Shown here: positions 36,895 to 49,284 of the stretch, piece after piece
Layout of the letters: every line of letters begins with the position of its first letter
How positions within the stretch are numbered: position 1 is the first letter of the stretch
Origin: Aselliscus stoliczkanus
Lineage: Eukaryota > Chordata > Mammalia > Chiroptera > Hipposideridae
Assembly: GCA_033961575.1 (NCBI GenBank)
Contig: CM066732.1
Coordinates: 74,314,687 to 74,378,686 of the forward strand
Direction of reading: 5' to 3'
DNA length: 64,000 nt
The notes under the pieces: generated by a model
What the model was told of the DNA's origin: nothing
The model's database searches: none
Seen by the model: only the letters and a program-made list of their open reading frames with translations
Position numbers and translations under genes: made by a program

Positions 36895-37020
36895 ACGCTA
36901 GAGCAGGGTTTCTCAGGAAACGGCCTAAGAACCACATGCTTGTGGAAATGCAGAATTCCTGGGCCCCACGTGGACTTGCTGAGTTACGATCTCTGGGTCC
37001 TGGAATCTGTCTGTTAGCTC
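36895..37020. mobile_element. MER5-like relic
   Basis: gagcagggtttctcaggaaa, gaaccacatgcttgtggaaa and tgcagaattcctgggcccca resemble a diverged hAT-Charlie non-autonomous element. Confidence 0.5.
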
Positions 37021-37477
37021 CCCCATATGCTGTGAGCCAGAGCTGCAAAGAAGCCGCAGACTTTTTTGATCAGCGGGCGGTGCTGTTCTCTCTTGCTGCC
37101 CCTGGTTTCCTGGCCTGGTACCTGACTTCCGCTGCTGAACTCGGAGCCTTAGAGCTCATCACTCAAGATAGCCACCCATCTCCCAGTGCTGGCTCTCCCC
37201 TCCATTCCCTCTAACAGTAATCTCACCCCATAGCATCTAAGGACACATGACTGTAAAGGTCATGTGAAATGGAAAGAATATGAACGTTGGAGCCGTAAAG
37301 AACCAGGACCTTGGATCGATTGTCAAGTGATTTACCCGGCAAGGGCTTCAGTTTCATTAACTACCCTCAACCACACCACTTGGAGATAGCCAACTATTAA
37401 CATTTGGGGAATATTATCTTCCAGTATTTTTTCTCCCTTTCTCTTCCCCCACTTTAAATTTTAAAAATATTATTTTA

Positions 37478-37645
37478 GGGGGTGGCCAATTATCTCAGTT
37501 GGTTAGAGTGCGGTGCTCATAACACCAAGGTTGCCGGTTCGATTCCCACATGGGCAAAGGAGCTGCGCCCTCTACAACTAGATTGAAACAACTACTTGAC
37601 TTGGAGCTGATGGGTCCTGGAAGGGCACATTGTTCCCCAATTTAA
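37478..37645 (+). mobile_element. VES-like tRNA SINE with (TA)n tail
   Basis: Reads GGGTGGCCAATTATCTCAGT, GTTAGAGTGCGGTGCTCATA and ACACCAAGGTTGCCGGTTCG, with CCGGTTCGATTCC as B box, then CTACAACTAGATTGAAACAA and TTGGAGCTGATGGGTCCTGG. From memory this is the bat VES family. The tail passes into a TA microsatellite. Confidence 0.82.
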
Positions 37646-37648
37646 AAG

Positions 37649-37649
<1 letters not shown>

Positions 37650-37697
<48 letters not shown>
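37650..37697. repeat. (TA)n microsatellite
   Basis: About 22 TA units grown from the A-rich tail of the VES-like SINE. Confidence 0.92.
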
Positions 37698-37699
<2 letters not shown>

Positions 37700-37701
<2 letters not shown>

Positions 37702-38150
37702 CAAATATATTCTCAGTACAGAAATTCAAGTGATACAGGTGACATTCAAGTCCCCTTTAACCTTCCCAACCCAAAGTCTCTGCCAAGTAGGATTGTGCTG
37801 TACATTGTTTTGAAACGCTTCCATAATGCGCTCTCAGATTTTAGGAATCTTTGCATGTTAGTACATTTAGATCCATTTCATTCTTTTGAATTGCTGCAGA
37901 CCGCAGACCTTTCTCTAGGACGACAAATACTCAAAAAATTGCGTATATAATTTTGCACACTGCTTATTTCATTTCACGTATGTGGTGAATATTTTCCCAT
38001 CTCATTATACATTATATATTCTTCAGAAAACATGACTTTAATGATTTCACAGTATTCTAGCATATATATATAATATTTAATAATTCTTCCATTGTTGGAT
38101 ATTCAGGTTGTTCTCCATTTTTTATAATTGTTCCTTTTTAATAATCGACT
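37700..38150 (-). mobile_element. Ancient L1-like relic
   Basis: Words such as ttgcacactgcttatttcat, gtgaatattttcccatctca, acagtattctagcatatata and tcttccattgttggatattc match the old L1M/HAL1 3' region in reverse. Strongly diverged. Confidence 0.5.
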
Positions 38151-38199
38151 TAGTGCCTTCTTACACTCACCACCCCACGGCTCCCTTACTTAGGGGATA

Positions 38200-40023
38200 T
38201 ATATTTTTTGGTCACAACCAAATAATTGAGGTCCTTGATAAGTGGCGGAAGGGGTCAAGATCATTTTGCAGTTTCAGCATTCACCTAAGGCACAAATTGC
38301 TCTATGAGTGAGGATGGATGTTGAATTTTAACTTCTTAAACTGTTGAAGCTCTACTCTCCTCAGCCAAATAACTGAAGCAAAATGAAGGTATCTTTCCAG
38401 AACTGTTTACTTTAAGCAGGTGAGCGTTTTCACAATTAGAAGGGAAGTTTGCAATCAGTTTCTTTAATGGAAAAGGTGCTCTTATAGAATTCATGCATGG
38501 TGCAGAGGAAGTAAGACTTTCTGAAATTGATTGGATTAAAGGGCTCCTTAAAATCAGAAATACTTGGGCACTGATCTCCTCTGCTGGGTGATTAACAGAG
38601 GTCTTCACACCATCCTCCTTCATGGGAGGTACTTCACACAGATTCATTGTGATTTCAGAGCCTCCTGGATTAGGATCAATTAAATCTATAAATAGAAATG
38701 AGCTGCCATTATTATCCCTAAAATGGAACCCCAGCCTTCACCTGGCCCCCTCCTGTGTCATGCAGGAGTTACAAACAGGCTCACTGCACTCAAAGGGGCA
38801 CTGCTAGGTGCAAATGCTGGGGGTGACAGTTATGGGAAGGGATGCACTAAGTTTTAAATGAAACCTGAACTTGAGTATCTGTTTTGTCCCTCTAAAAATA
38901 CAAGGGGAGCAAAAGACATAGCCTCTGCCCTTGAGGACATGTTGATGAAATATCACTGCACTAGAATAAGGATAAAGCATGAAACTAGAAGACTTTACAG
39001 GCAAAATAAAATGCACCTGTGATGAATGGCAGTTGCAGATTAAAAATAACATTAAGAGGGAAATGACTGGCATTACTATTTGCCACACATAAAAGTAATG
39101 TGGGTACTCCAAGCATGTAGTGTTGCTCCTAGAATTTCAATGTTCTTTGACTCAGAAGAATTTATATAATTTGGGATTCAGTTTAAGTGGTAGGATTTCC
39201 ATTATTTAATATCTGCTACCTTTGGGAGTGATTGGAAGGATGGTCTCTTAGCTCAAAGGAAGCTGATCTCTCTCCCTCCCCCTCCCTCTCCCCTCCCCTC
39301 CCCTCCCCTATCCTACTCCCCTTGCCAGATTCACCTGGTCCAAGGAGAAAGGAAAATAGTACTTTGGATACTCTGGGTTTATATAGAATCATCACTTGTG
39401 CATCTGTGATCCTCTAACCCACTTCATGATGCTGGGAAAGTGGAAGGCCAACTCCACGGAGAGCAAGTGAGGCAGGAAAGGTTGAATGGCTGGCTGGCCA
39501 CCCAGCAAGTCTGAAGCCCAGTCAGGATTAGGACACAGGCTTTTTGAATCACAGCACTCCTTTCTCTTTACCCCTCTTTTACATTTTGGGCCAAATGCTT
39601 GCTTTTCTTTCTGGCTAAAGGTAATTCTTTCACCAGTTTAACCAGAAGTCAAAAACCTACCCTTTGGCCATCTCCTGGGTGGAACTTTGTTTTCAGTCAT
39701 TCACTCCTAACTCCACAGGGTGATAAGACCCTGGGTCTCCAGGGAATTGGTGCTGGGGGAGCCCGAGGGTGAAAGGTCATCCCCTTCTCCAGCCTCTGTT
39801 TTTCCTTTGGTGAGTTGTCAGGCAGCCTCTCAAGCATTGATCAATGAACCCCGACCACAGCTGCCCTATGGGCAGCTCTTGCTGATTGCATCTGAACAGG
39901 AACCTTCCTCCTCAACCCATCTGGCCTCTCCCATCATCTCCATGCCTTTCTCACTATTCTTTCTCTATTTTATTTTCCTCCTTTTTATTCTCTGGCCCTC
40001 ACAGCTGCACTGACTGTAATCTC
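38200..40023. other. Intergenic, repeat-poor; candidate regulatory stretch at 38340-38720
   Basis: 38340-38720 is repeat-free and carries several homeodomain-type words (GGATTAAAG, GGATTAGGATC, CAATTAAATC). The rest includes a pyrimidine tract. No gene. Confidence 0.4.
39268..39315. repeat. Pyrimidine (CCCTCCCCT)n tract
   Basis: C-rich tract of CCCCTCC-type units; the minus strand is G-rich. Confidence 0.85.
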
Positions 40024-40037
40024 AGGAACTAGTCACT

Positions 40038-40125
40038 GGGCCGGCCGAGTGGCACGGTGGTTAAGTGCTGGCTTGGGACGCCAGCCGCCCCGGTTCGGAT
40101 CCCACATATGAGGGCCAGTGACACT

Positions 40126-40155
<30 letters not shown>
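40038..40155 (+). mobile_element. Short tRNA-headed SINE
   Basis: Monomer with head GGGCCGGCCGAGTGGCACGG, an A26-type tail and a perfect target duplication AGGAACTAGTCACT at 40024-40037 and 40156-40169. The clean duplication and long A tail suggest a young copy. Confidence 0.93.
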
Positions 40156-40156
<1 letters not shown>

Positions 40157-40589
40157 GGAACTAGTCACTAACTTCCTGCTGACAAGGGGAGGTTTCCATG
40201 AATTTGCACTCAGCACCTTATCTATCACAGTCAAATCAGCCTATAAATGTGGATTCTTGTGCATAAGAGATAAATAGTGAATGAGTCAACAAATCAAGGC
40301 CATAGGCTTTTTAGAGCCAGGAGGAAACTTGGGAGTCATCTAATTCAAACAACTCATTTTTACAAATGAAGAAACTTTAAAAGAGGTTAAATGACTCTCC
40401 TGTATTATACAAATACTATTAACAAGCTCTTCTGATATCCAAAGGGCTTTTATATTCCTCCATGAAACCATCCAGCTTCTATTTACTGTAACTCTTTTTA
40501 AATGATATTTCCCTAATTCCATTCATTTTTTTTATTTTAGAGATAATGATATATTTTTCATTGAATTAGGAAATTACATATTATCTCTC

Positions 40590-41235
40590 AACTTTGTTCA
40601 TTTATAATAACATGATATGTCTCATACAGTGTTTTAAAAACCTAGTTGTTTTCCCTAGATGTTAAAGTAATACATGCTCAATGTGTAAAACTTCAGAAGT
40701 AAGGGAACCTATAGAGAAAAATATAAAATTACCCAATTGCACCAGGGATAATCATTTTCAATGTTTCAGTGTATTTCTGTCTCGTTTTCATATTTCTTAT
40801 GTTGTTGAAATCATGCTGTTTATAGTTTTATAATTTAGGGTTTGTTTGTTTATTTATTTAACATACTATGGTAAGTCTTCACTGAGTCATTACAAATTCT
40901 TTGTACACATGATATAAATAGCTACATAAATAATCTATTATTTGATGGTAACATAGTGATCTTAACCATTACCTTAACCCTGGGCATCTAGGTTACTTCC
41001 AATTTTCCATTTTTTTAAGGCAATGTTGCAATAATACCTATATATACATACATTCCTGATTTTACCTTGGATAAAAATTCCTAAAAGTGAATGGGTCAAA
41101 AGCTACTTACATCCTTAAGGCCTGATATATTTTACCCAATTGCTTTCCAGGTAGGTGATGCCAACTGAAGCATCTACCAGCAGGCTTCATAGGACTTTTG
41201 AGGGTGTTTTCCAAAAATAAAGTCTCATTTTTATC
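40590..41235 (-). mobile_element. Ancient L1-like relic
   Basis: gttaaagtaatacatgctca, gggataatcattttcaatgt, ccttggataaaaattcctaa, gaatgggtcaaaagctactt and caattgctttccaggtaggt are old L1M/HAL1-type reverse words. Strongly diverged. Confidence 0.55.
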
Positions 41236-41729
41236 ATCACTTCAGTCTTGACTGGCCCATAGCCTAAAACGGCTGCTGCCAAATACCAGTTCTACATTAA
41301 AATTACAAATAGAACTCACACCCACCTCTGTAACTGCGTTTCTTTAGATTGTTGGTGCTCCATGTGGGTTAGTCACATCCCCACTATGACACCGCAAAGG
41401 AAAATAGGCAGCTTTTTAAAATCTGCTTTCTGATTATGTACATTTTAGTGTAATAAGTGAACCTGAAAGCCTGCTAAGTGACAGTGGACCAAATGCTAGA
41501 AACCAGAGGTAAAAGACAGAGTTTCTAGCCTGAAGTTGTCCTCAGTGGAGAGGGGGGAGATAGTCACAAAAGTCAGCAGGGAGGGCACAGTGATTGATGT
41601 TGGAATGTGTGTCCGCACAGGGAAACAGCCTCTGGAAGCACGGGCAGATTTCCAGGAAACACAACACTTAAGCTATATCTTCAAGGGTGAAGAGTGCGTC
41701 AGACTGAAGACCGGAGATGAGGGAACACC

Positions 41730-41949
41730 CTGAAGTGAACTGAACACTGTAGAGGCCAGCCTTGGGCTCTAGCACCTTCGGAGACTTGTGACCTTGGGAC
41801 AGTTACTTCTCTGCACCTCAGATTCCTCATCTACAAAAAAATACTACAAATAAAAACCACTTCATAGGGCTGTGAAGAATAACTAACGTATCACAGGTAA
41901 AGTGTTTAGAAAACTGCTTGGTGCCTTGTAAGAGTCCCAAAGATGTCAG

Positions 41950-41955
<6 letters not shown>
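41730..41955 (-). mobile_element. MIR relic
   Basis: gaccttgggacagttacttc, tctgcacctcagattcctca, cttcatagggctgtgaagaa and gtttagaaaactgcttggtg are MIR in reverse, running into the ATT/ATC microsatellite. Confidence 0.75.
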
Positions 41956-42029
<74 letters not shown>

Positions 42030-42030
42030 T
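41950..42030. repeat. Compound (ATT)n(ATC)n microsatellite
   Basis: About 13 ATT units and then about 14 ATC units, at the end of a MIR. Confidence 0.93.
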
Positions 42031-43044
42031 GCTGAGGCACTGAGTACACCTGAGGAAGTGGTGGAGATATGAGGTTGGCAGGAAAAGGGTCAGTGCATGA
42101 AGACTTTCTATAGCATTCTGAGAGGGTATACTTTACCCTGACATCCACAACTCCCTTCAAGGTGTTTGGAGTCTGGGAATTAACTGTCTAGAGGCAGGAG
42201 GATGAGTCGATAATCTTCTCAGATTTCTTCCAGCACTGAGATGATTCCCACCTGAGAGCAAACAAACTCAGTCTCAGTGTTGGGCATACACTCTCCTACA
42301 ACACACTCCTTCCATTTAGCATTCTACCAATAACCAGAAAAAATGGTATTTCCCCGACCCTCTAGAATTTTTAATGGTTAACACTCACCCAGTGGGAATA
42401 ATTCTTTTAATAATATCACACTCTTTAGTTAGAGAATAAATTTCTGGGAGTGGGGGAAGCATATCAAAAGACTCCCAGCCAAAAGAAATGATACTGGGAA
42501 TTTTCACACGCTGTGGAGCTTGGTTTTACTGAAAGGACATGTGGAACAAGATGGACTGATTCTGCCCACTAAATTCAGACCCTGCTCACTTTCCCTCTTT
42601 TTTTTTTCAGCTTAAAATAAAGCAGCAGGGAGACAGCTGTGGTGCAGCTGCCCACCCCATCGTCAGCCCCCATTTCCCAAGAGGGGTTCATCTCTGACTG
42701 CTTGGTGGTACATGAAGTCAACCCAGCTACTACTCCCTGCCCCCCCCTCACTTCTGTTTCTCTGCCTCAATCTGTCTGTCCCTGTCCCTCCCAGGCCCTC
42801 CTCAGTGATGCCCAGCTTCTATGAAGGCAAATTTGGTTTCCAGAGATACATTGTTTTATCCTCGAACAGACAGGCTAAGAGAAAGGGAACAACCATCCCG
42901 TTCAGTTTGCACTGGTCGTCTTGGCATGATTATTATAGTGCCTCTTTTCCCTCTCAAAAGTATCCTATTTGGATGATAAAATGAATACAAACTATGGTCA
43001 CATGTATATTAAACATTTAGCCCCTTGAGGCCAGGGGCTAGATC

Positions 43045-43223
43045 TTTTTTTTTTTTTATCATTTGGGAAACAGTGTTTTTCCAGGACCCATCAGCTCCAA
43101 GTCAAGTAACTGTTTCAATCTAGTTGTGGAGGGTACATCTCACAGTGGCCCATGTGGGGATCAAACCAGCAACCTTAGTGTTATGAACACTGTGCCCTAA
43201 TCAACTGAGCTAACCGGCTGCCC
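43045..43223 (-). mobile_element. VES-like tRNA SINE
   Basis: Reverse complement of the family at 37478: ccaggacccatcagctccaa, aatctagttgtggaggg, caacttagtgttatgaacac-like words and a ctgagctaaccggctg head. T-rich left edge. Target duplication CT(A/G)GATC at 43038-43044 and 43224-43230. Confidence 0.85.
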
Positions 43224-45269
43224 CTGGATCATTTTTTTAAAATTATTAAATCTCCAACACAGTGACACAAAAAGGCATCTGTACTCTCCATAGTTTAACC
43301 TTGGATGACAGTCTTGGGGGGGAACCCCCCCCCATAAAGGGCCAGGGATCTCAACTTCAGTTTTGATATCTGTAAAGTGGAGATAATAATACTTACCTTC
43401 TTCTACAACTACAAACAAAACAAAGGAAATACTGATTTTTTTCAGTTCTGGAAATTGTAAAACATTACACACGTGTCATTTTCTAGGACTTAACACAGCA
43501 ATTATCACATGGTAGGCATTTGTTGATGGAATGATTAGGTGAATAAAGTAGCAATAATAAAATAACAACCCTCCATGGGGAAATGATTGATTCCCTGAAA
43601 ATTCGAATGCTATACTTAGCAATCAAAACTGATTTATAAGCCTACCTTGAAGCTAATCTATAGATGAGATAGCAAAATGAACCTGTCCCATAGGTTTGCT
43701 ATGAGGACTAGAAAGGCAATAAATAATTGAAAAATATTGAGCATGTATTAAATGAAGCTGGACCACAGCAGAAGGTCATGCAAAGAGGCAGATCCCCGTA
43801 AGCTGGCCCTTTCTGTAACTTCAATGCTGACAGGTGACAAAAGAAGGGCAGGACCCACCCTACCTGGCTTCCTGGCAAAGCTCATAACCTTTAGAGAGTA
43901 CTCAGCCAGGATGGTGATTCAAGCTGGATTTCTTGATTCTTGTTTAACTTGGGAGCAGTGTAGGACCCAAGGGAAGTTCATTGCTTATGTCAGTGTGGAA
44001 ATTCCTCTGCCAGGTGCCTTTAGGACCAGACTGGTCCCTAGCTAATAGGCACCATAAAATGCTAATTGATCTTTCTTTCTGATTCTAAAGGGAAAGTACA
44101 ATTAGAAAACAAAGCATTGAAGCTCATTTGCTTTCAGCCTGGGTTTTAGAATGTATGATTTGGGAATCACTGAAGTCTGACTCAGATTTAGTTTTCAGTT
44201 GCTAGAACTAAAAAAAAAGAAGATCCAGACAAAAAGGCAAGAGTCTCAACAAAATAGAACAAAAGTGCTGATTCTGCATATTTTCCTCATGCTGGAATTG
44301 TCTCTGAACCAATTGGTCCATTGGGATTTTGAGTCATCCGAGCCTCACATAAATTATGTAGGCAGTAGGATCTTTTTTTGAGTGTGAGCAAAGCATGACT
44401 TTTCTTTTAGAAGCAAAATTTTTAGCTTAGAAAGATTACAACTCACCCAGCTTGTCAATGACCGAGTTTCCCATGTATTTATGCTTATCAGATGTGGACC
44501 TCTTTGAGTGTCAAGGGCTGGGATTGGATGAAGTCTTAGAGCTCTCTGGGCACTGTTGGAAACACAAGGATAGCAAAAGGGGAAGACCCGCTCCTCAATC
44601 AGTCTGCTGTCATTGCGTGGGCGGGACACTTACATAAGAAGACAGTAGTGACATAAGGTGGAAATGACAACTGTTCCACTGCTCTAGGAATCTAGTAAGA
44701 ACCAGAGATGTGACATCATAATGCTGGAGAAGCAAAACCCTCCTTGCACAAGCTGAGAGAAGATGCAATGTCTTTGCAAGTTTAGATTTAGGCATGAAAT
44801 TTACAGTAGTACTTTCCTGCTTGATAAATAGCACTAGATACCCCCCTGGTGTGGGACAGGCCCTTAACCTGACACTTCATTTCAGTTCTGATGCTCTCAT
44901 TCAAATGTTTGGTCTTGCTCATGGAAGTTTATAAGGAACTTATGTGGCTGTGCTCAGACTCCATGGCTGGTTTTCTCACATCTGCATCACTGTGGTGCCC
45001 TGATTTCTCCTGCTTTGATTTTCTCAGGGACCCATCGATAAGGGTCTTTTAAGAGATGATGTATTCTTCCTCCTCCTCATCGATGCAGGTTTCCAAGTTC
45101 TTAACCCAGTCACTTGGGCAATGCATCCTCCTAAGAACCAGGAGTCACTTAGTGGAGATGAAGCAATATGGCGGAGCTGAAGTGGCACAGAAAGCTTTCC
45201 TGCACAAATCTGGGAGACAGCTAAGGAAGGGACAGCATGCATCCAAGCACACGGTGACAGCCTCCAAAG

Positions 45270-45480
45270 ATACATGGTAAAGTCACAAGCTTTGGAGGCA
45301 GGAACATCCAGGTGCGTATCCTGGTTCTCACCTACGGGCTATTGGATGTTTTACTCCAGCAGAGAATGGGTTCTTACATCTGTAAAATGGGGATCCCATA
45401 AAAATTAACTTCCGGGTTATAAGGTCTGAATGAGCTGCCTTTTATAAAACGTTTAGCACTGTGCTTGGCATACTGGAGCT
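45270..45480 (-). mobile_element. MIR relic
   Basis: aagctttggaggcaggaaca, atctgtaaaatggggatccc and aacgtttagcactgtgcttg are MIR in reverse. Confidence 0.68.
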
Positions 45481-45629
45481 TCTTTTCTACAAGTGTGAAA
45501 AGAATGGCATAAAGGAATGGCATTGACCCTTCAACTCAATGGAGAGCTTCAGACAGAGATCTAATCCACCAGGGGAGACTCATCCACAATTAGTGGCACA
45601 ATAATAGCAACGAGGTCCTTGCAGAGAAG

Positions 45630-46075
45630 CTTTTTTTTTTTTTAAGATTTTATTGGGAATTGGGAGAGGGCAACAGTGTTGGAGAATCAGGGAAGGGGAA
45701 CAGACAAGTTGTTGTCTTTTTGTTCTTTAGTCTAGTTGTGGAGGACGTCGCTTCACTGGCTCACGTTGGTATTGTGATCATTGTGCTGTTCCCAGGTGAG
45801 GCAGACTGGTCACTGGCCATTGGACTGCCACTTAGGGTGGCTCGTGGCAGCTCACGCTGGCTGCAGGCCTCTCTTGGGAGCTCACGGCAGCCCACTGCAG
45901 CCCCACTGCAACCTATGCCATTGCTGGCCACTCACCACAGCCCAACTCCAGGTCGAGCTGTTGTTCATAATCTTAGCTGTAGAAGGCACAGCTTACTGGC
46001 CTATGTGGGTATCGAACTGGCAGGCCTGTTATTCAGAGGTCACTCTCTTACCAACTGAGCCACTTGGCTGGCCCT
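45630..46075 (-). mobile_element. Long composite SINE (left arm of an inverted pair)
   Basis: Minus-strand copy: tail ttttaagattttattggg at the left, head AGGGCCAGCCAAGTGGCTCA (minus strand) at the right. Target duplication G(C/A)AGAGAAG at 45621-45629 and 46076-46084. The head region is diverged (ggtatcgaactggcag), so it may be a hybrid with the second subtype. Confidence 0.85.
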
Positions 46076-46137
46076 GAAGAGAAGTATTAATATTAAGGAA
46101 AGATCATGAAATTTTGCTTATCAAAAACAGAGGAAGA

Positions 46138-46566
46138 GGGCAGGCCGAGTGGTGCGTTGGTTAAGAGCTGGCTTGGGACGCCAGCTGCCTCAGTTCGGAT
46201 CCCACATATGAGGGCCAGTGACACTGCCCTTTACAGCTAAGATGGTGAACAACGCTCTACCTGGAGCTGGGCTGCGTGAGTCCCGGTGATGGTTCAGGCT
46301 GCAGCCCCTGCTGCAGTGGGCTGCCAAAGGCTACAGTGAGTGGCCGACAGCCAGCGTGAGTGGCTGGCAGCTGGTGTGAGCTGCCAAGAGCCATTGTGAA
46401 TGGCTTCCAGAGGCCGGCGACCGATCTGCCTCATCCGGGAAGAGCACAATGATGATATCAACATGGGCCAGTGAAGCTATGTCCTCCACAGCTAGAGTGA
46501 AGAACAAAAGGACAGCAACTTGTCTGTTCCCCTCCCCCGATTCCCCAATAAAAGTCTTGAAAAAAG
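46138..46566 (+). mobile_element. Long composite SINE (right arm of an inverted pair)
   Basis: Plus-strand copy with head GGGCAGGCCGAGTGGTGCGT and tail ccccaataaaagtcttg. Target duplication AAAACAG(A/C)GGAAGA at 46124-46137 and 46567-46580. Confidence 0.9.
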
Positions 46567-46834
46567 AAAACAGCGGAAGAATGAGGTGTTCTGGTAAACT
46601 GGATAGTCTAGCTAAGAGGAAGTTCTCATCACAGTGTTTTTCACATAATGGAAACTGAATATTTCTTGAATGTATTATGCAATAATTATACTATTTTATG
46701 TATAATTATTTTTCAAATAATATAATATTCTGTCTGTAATGTCAAAACCATGCAAAATACAAACTGCTTGTGGTGGAAAGTTAATTCAGATAGTATTTCA
46801 GTGCTCACAAACATTGCATATTAGTTTTCTTTGA

Positions 46835-47285
46835 GTATAGTGGGTTGGATTATGTCTGCCCAAAAGATATCTTCTCACCTTGGGTATCTATGAATGTGAC
46901 CTTATTTGGAAATGGTAAGATTTGAAGATATAATTATTTAAGATGAGGTCACACTGGATTAGAATGGGCCCTAAATCCAATGAGTTGTGTCCTTCTAATA
47001 ATAAGAGACGCACAGAAATACAGACACACAGGGAAAAACACCATATGAAGATAGAGACTGGAGAGAGGCAGTTCAAGCCAAGGAATGCCAAGACTGGCAG
47101 GAGGCACCAGATGCCGGGAACAAGCAAGGAAGGGCTCTGCCCCTGAGCCTTCAGAAGGGGCATGGCCCTGCTGACATCTTGATTTCAGTCCTCCAGCCTC
47201 CAAATCTTTAAGAGAATACATTTCTGTTGTTTTAAACCACTGAATTTGTGGTAACTGGTTTTAGCAACCCTATAAAATGAACATA
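46835..47285 (+). mobile_element. LTR-like interspersed repeat (MaLR-type by memory)
   Basis: gaatgtgaccttatttggaa, atgggccctaaatccaatga, aagccaaggaatgccaagac, gcatggccctgctgacatct and ttctgttgttttaaaccact make a near-complete match to a common mammalian repeat. Class assignment is from memory; no coding region. Confidence 0.6.
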
Positions 47286-49284
47286 TCAGGTAATACCTGA
47301 GTGAAAGTTTGATGTGCGCATTTTATTACTTTGTTCTCATAAAAGTAGAAGTTATATTTTAAGGAGCAATGTTCCTTAGTACACTTGGAAGCATACTTAT
47401 TTAATAATCCTATGCTTTAAAAATGATGACATATTATTTAAAATGTATGTGTATATCAAATTGTAGTACAGAAAATAATATGCTAAATACCCTGAAAGAA
47501 TTCACCATTAAACACTGATGTTCCATGAAAACAATTGGGAGGCAATTCATCATTCCTGCATATTAGATTTTCAGCTGTAAAAGTTGTCAAGTAGCATGAC
47601 ACCTTTCATTGCTTCTCAGCCAGCCACCTTTACTTTAAAACTTTTTCTCTTTTCTTATTAAATTAGCTATTATCTGGACCTGCCAGAATTAACAAAATTA
47701 AGTCCCATTGGAAACAAAATGTTATTTTTTTTCCTGTAAGGTAAAAACTTAGCATAAAACTCTAAGCATGAGAAAGTTCAAGTTGCCTTTTATTTACAGT
47801 CTTTATCAAGCAAATAATATTCATATTTTGAATTATGCAAATAGCATTTACATGATAAATCGTAATTGCTCTCAGACAGCTGTTTATAATTGGGTAAATG
47901 AGACACACTTTTAAATTGTCTAAATACATACTTACCCATGTTTACATATTTATACACTAGACAGTAACTGTTCTGAATCAGCTGTTATCATCTATTGTGT
48001 CTTATATAGACCAAAGGAAGAGAACTTTTTGTACAAACAGCAAAATCCCTTTTAACTGGTCCTGAGATCAGGATTACTGATTCTCTCAAACAAGGGGAGA
48101 CACCTCTCAACATACCCTTTGCCTGTGGCATTCTACAATACCTCAAGTAGGAAACGATTTTGTATCACTTCAGTTGGGTGGGAAATAAATCCTGACTCAT
48201 ATTCTTATTGGACTAGATATACCTGTGGCTAAGAAGAAACACATTCCTCCTAATGGAATTGTCTTTATGCCTAAAAAGTCCAATTGTCTTACATTTAGCA
48301 ACGTACTCTTAACATCAATAAAAAAAAAAATCAAATCTCTCTTTTGAGAATACAGAAGAAATATAGAGCACGGTGCCTATGCTGGAGAGGCTTACAACCG
48401 AATTAGGAAAATGGAATTAGCACATTTGAAACATTCAGAGAGCAATAAAAAAAGAAAGGCAGATGGTGTTGTGCTAAAGATGCTTAGAAAAACCAAAGAA
48501 GGGGGTGGGATGGATGGCCTTGGGTGAGGTGGCCTAGGTTTTGGGGACTCTGGGAGCTGACTCACTTCTTTCTGCAGGGTGAGGACTGTCTTGTCGCTGT
48601 ATAGCAGTCATAGATAGGGAATGCAGGACCCGCAGAATCAAAGGCACAACCATTCTTCCCCCTACATTCACACGCAGACCCCAGGGCCACCCCAGAGCTT
48701 GATGTGAGTGACACAGCCTTGCTGGGAAGAGCCATTCTCTCCTCTCCATTTCTTACAATAGGCGAAGAAGTTTACCTTTTTTTTTCTTCTCAATCTTATT
48801 GTATTTCCCTTTGCTTCCTTCGTCAACATTTGCCTTGTTTCTGGTCTTCTCCAAGCAAGTGCATTTGTTTCCAAATCATCTGATTCTGTTCTTACATGGT
48901 ATTTCATATGTGCTAAAGAGAGACCTTTATTACAAGATGCTCTGGGTGAATGGAGAGGACTCAAAATGCCACTTCAGGGATTCACAGTGGGAAGGATGAA
49001 TCCTGAGGCATAGGAAACAAACACCTGAAGCAGCTACAGAGACTCCCAGAAATGAAAACACTAGGGCTTGGGAGGCCGAGCCGCTGTCTTTCCATAAAGT
49101 GCAACGAGAGCCGTGGCATTGCGAGCAGAGATTTGAAGAGTCCTAAGCAGCAAGTATGCCTAAAGCCCCAAATCTGAATCTGGAGGGTCAAGGTAATGCC
49201 ACCGAGTTTAAGGAAATCTCTTCTAGACAGAGTTTTCCACACTCTGTTAAGGGAAGGAAAGCTACTTCAAGGACTTGTCATGCA
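47286..49284. other. Intergenic; AT-rich repeat-free block with POU octamer
   Basis: 47500-48100 has no recognised repeat. It holds a perfect octamer ATGCAAAT (47835-47842), CAGCTG boxes and many TAAT/ATTA words. Candidate enhancer, not proven. Confidence 0.4.

Larger units (their letters stand above)
34265..37477. other. Intergenic with sparse relics
   Basis: Apart from the MIR-like, CT-repeat and MER5-like pieces (and a MIR-like trace at 37250-37350) I see nothing certain. Open frames at 35381-35644 and 36843-37214 match no family I know. Confidence 0.45.
42031..45620. other. Intergenic with VES SINE and MIR traces
   Basis: Outside the VES-like SINE and the MIR at 45270, only weak MIR-like traces (43360-43550, 43670-43745) are visible. 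No supported gene. Confidence 0.45.

Noticed and set aside
36843..37214. 123-codon frame
   Set aside because: It runs through a MER5-like relic and has no family resemblance.
37478..37560. tRNA-like sequence with A and B boxes
   Set aside because: It is the head of a VES-like SINE with a SINE body and tail, not a tRNA gene; the same holds for all GGCCGGCCGAGTGG heads.
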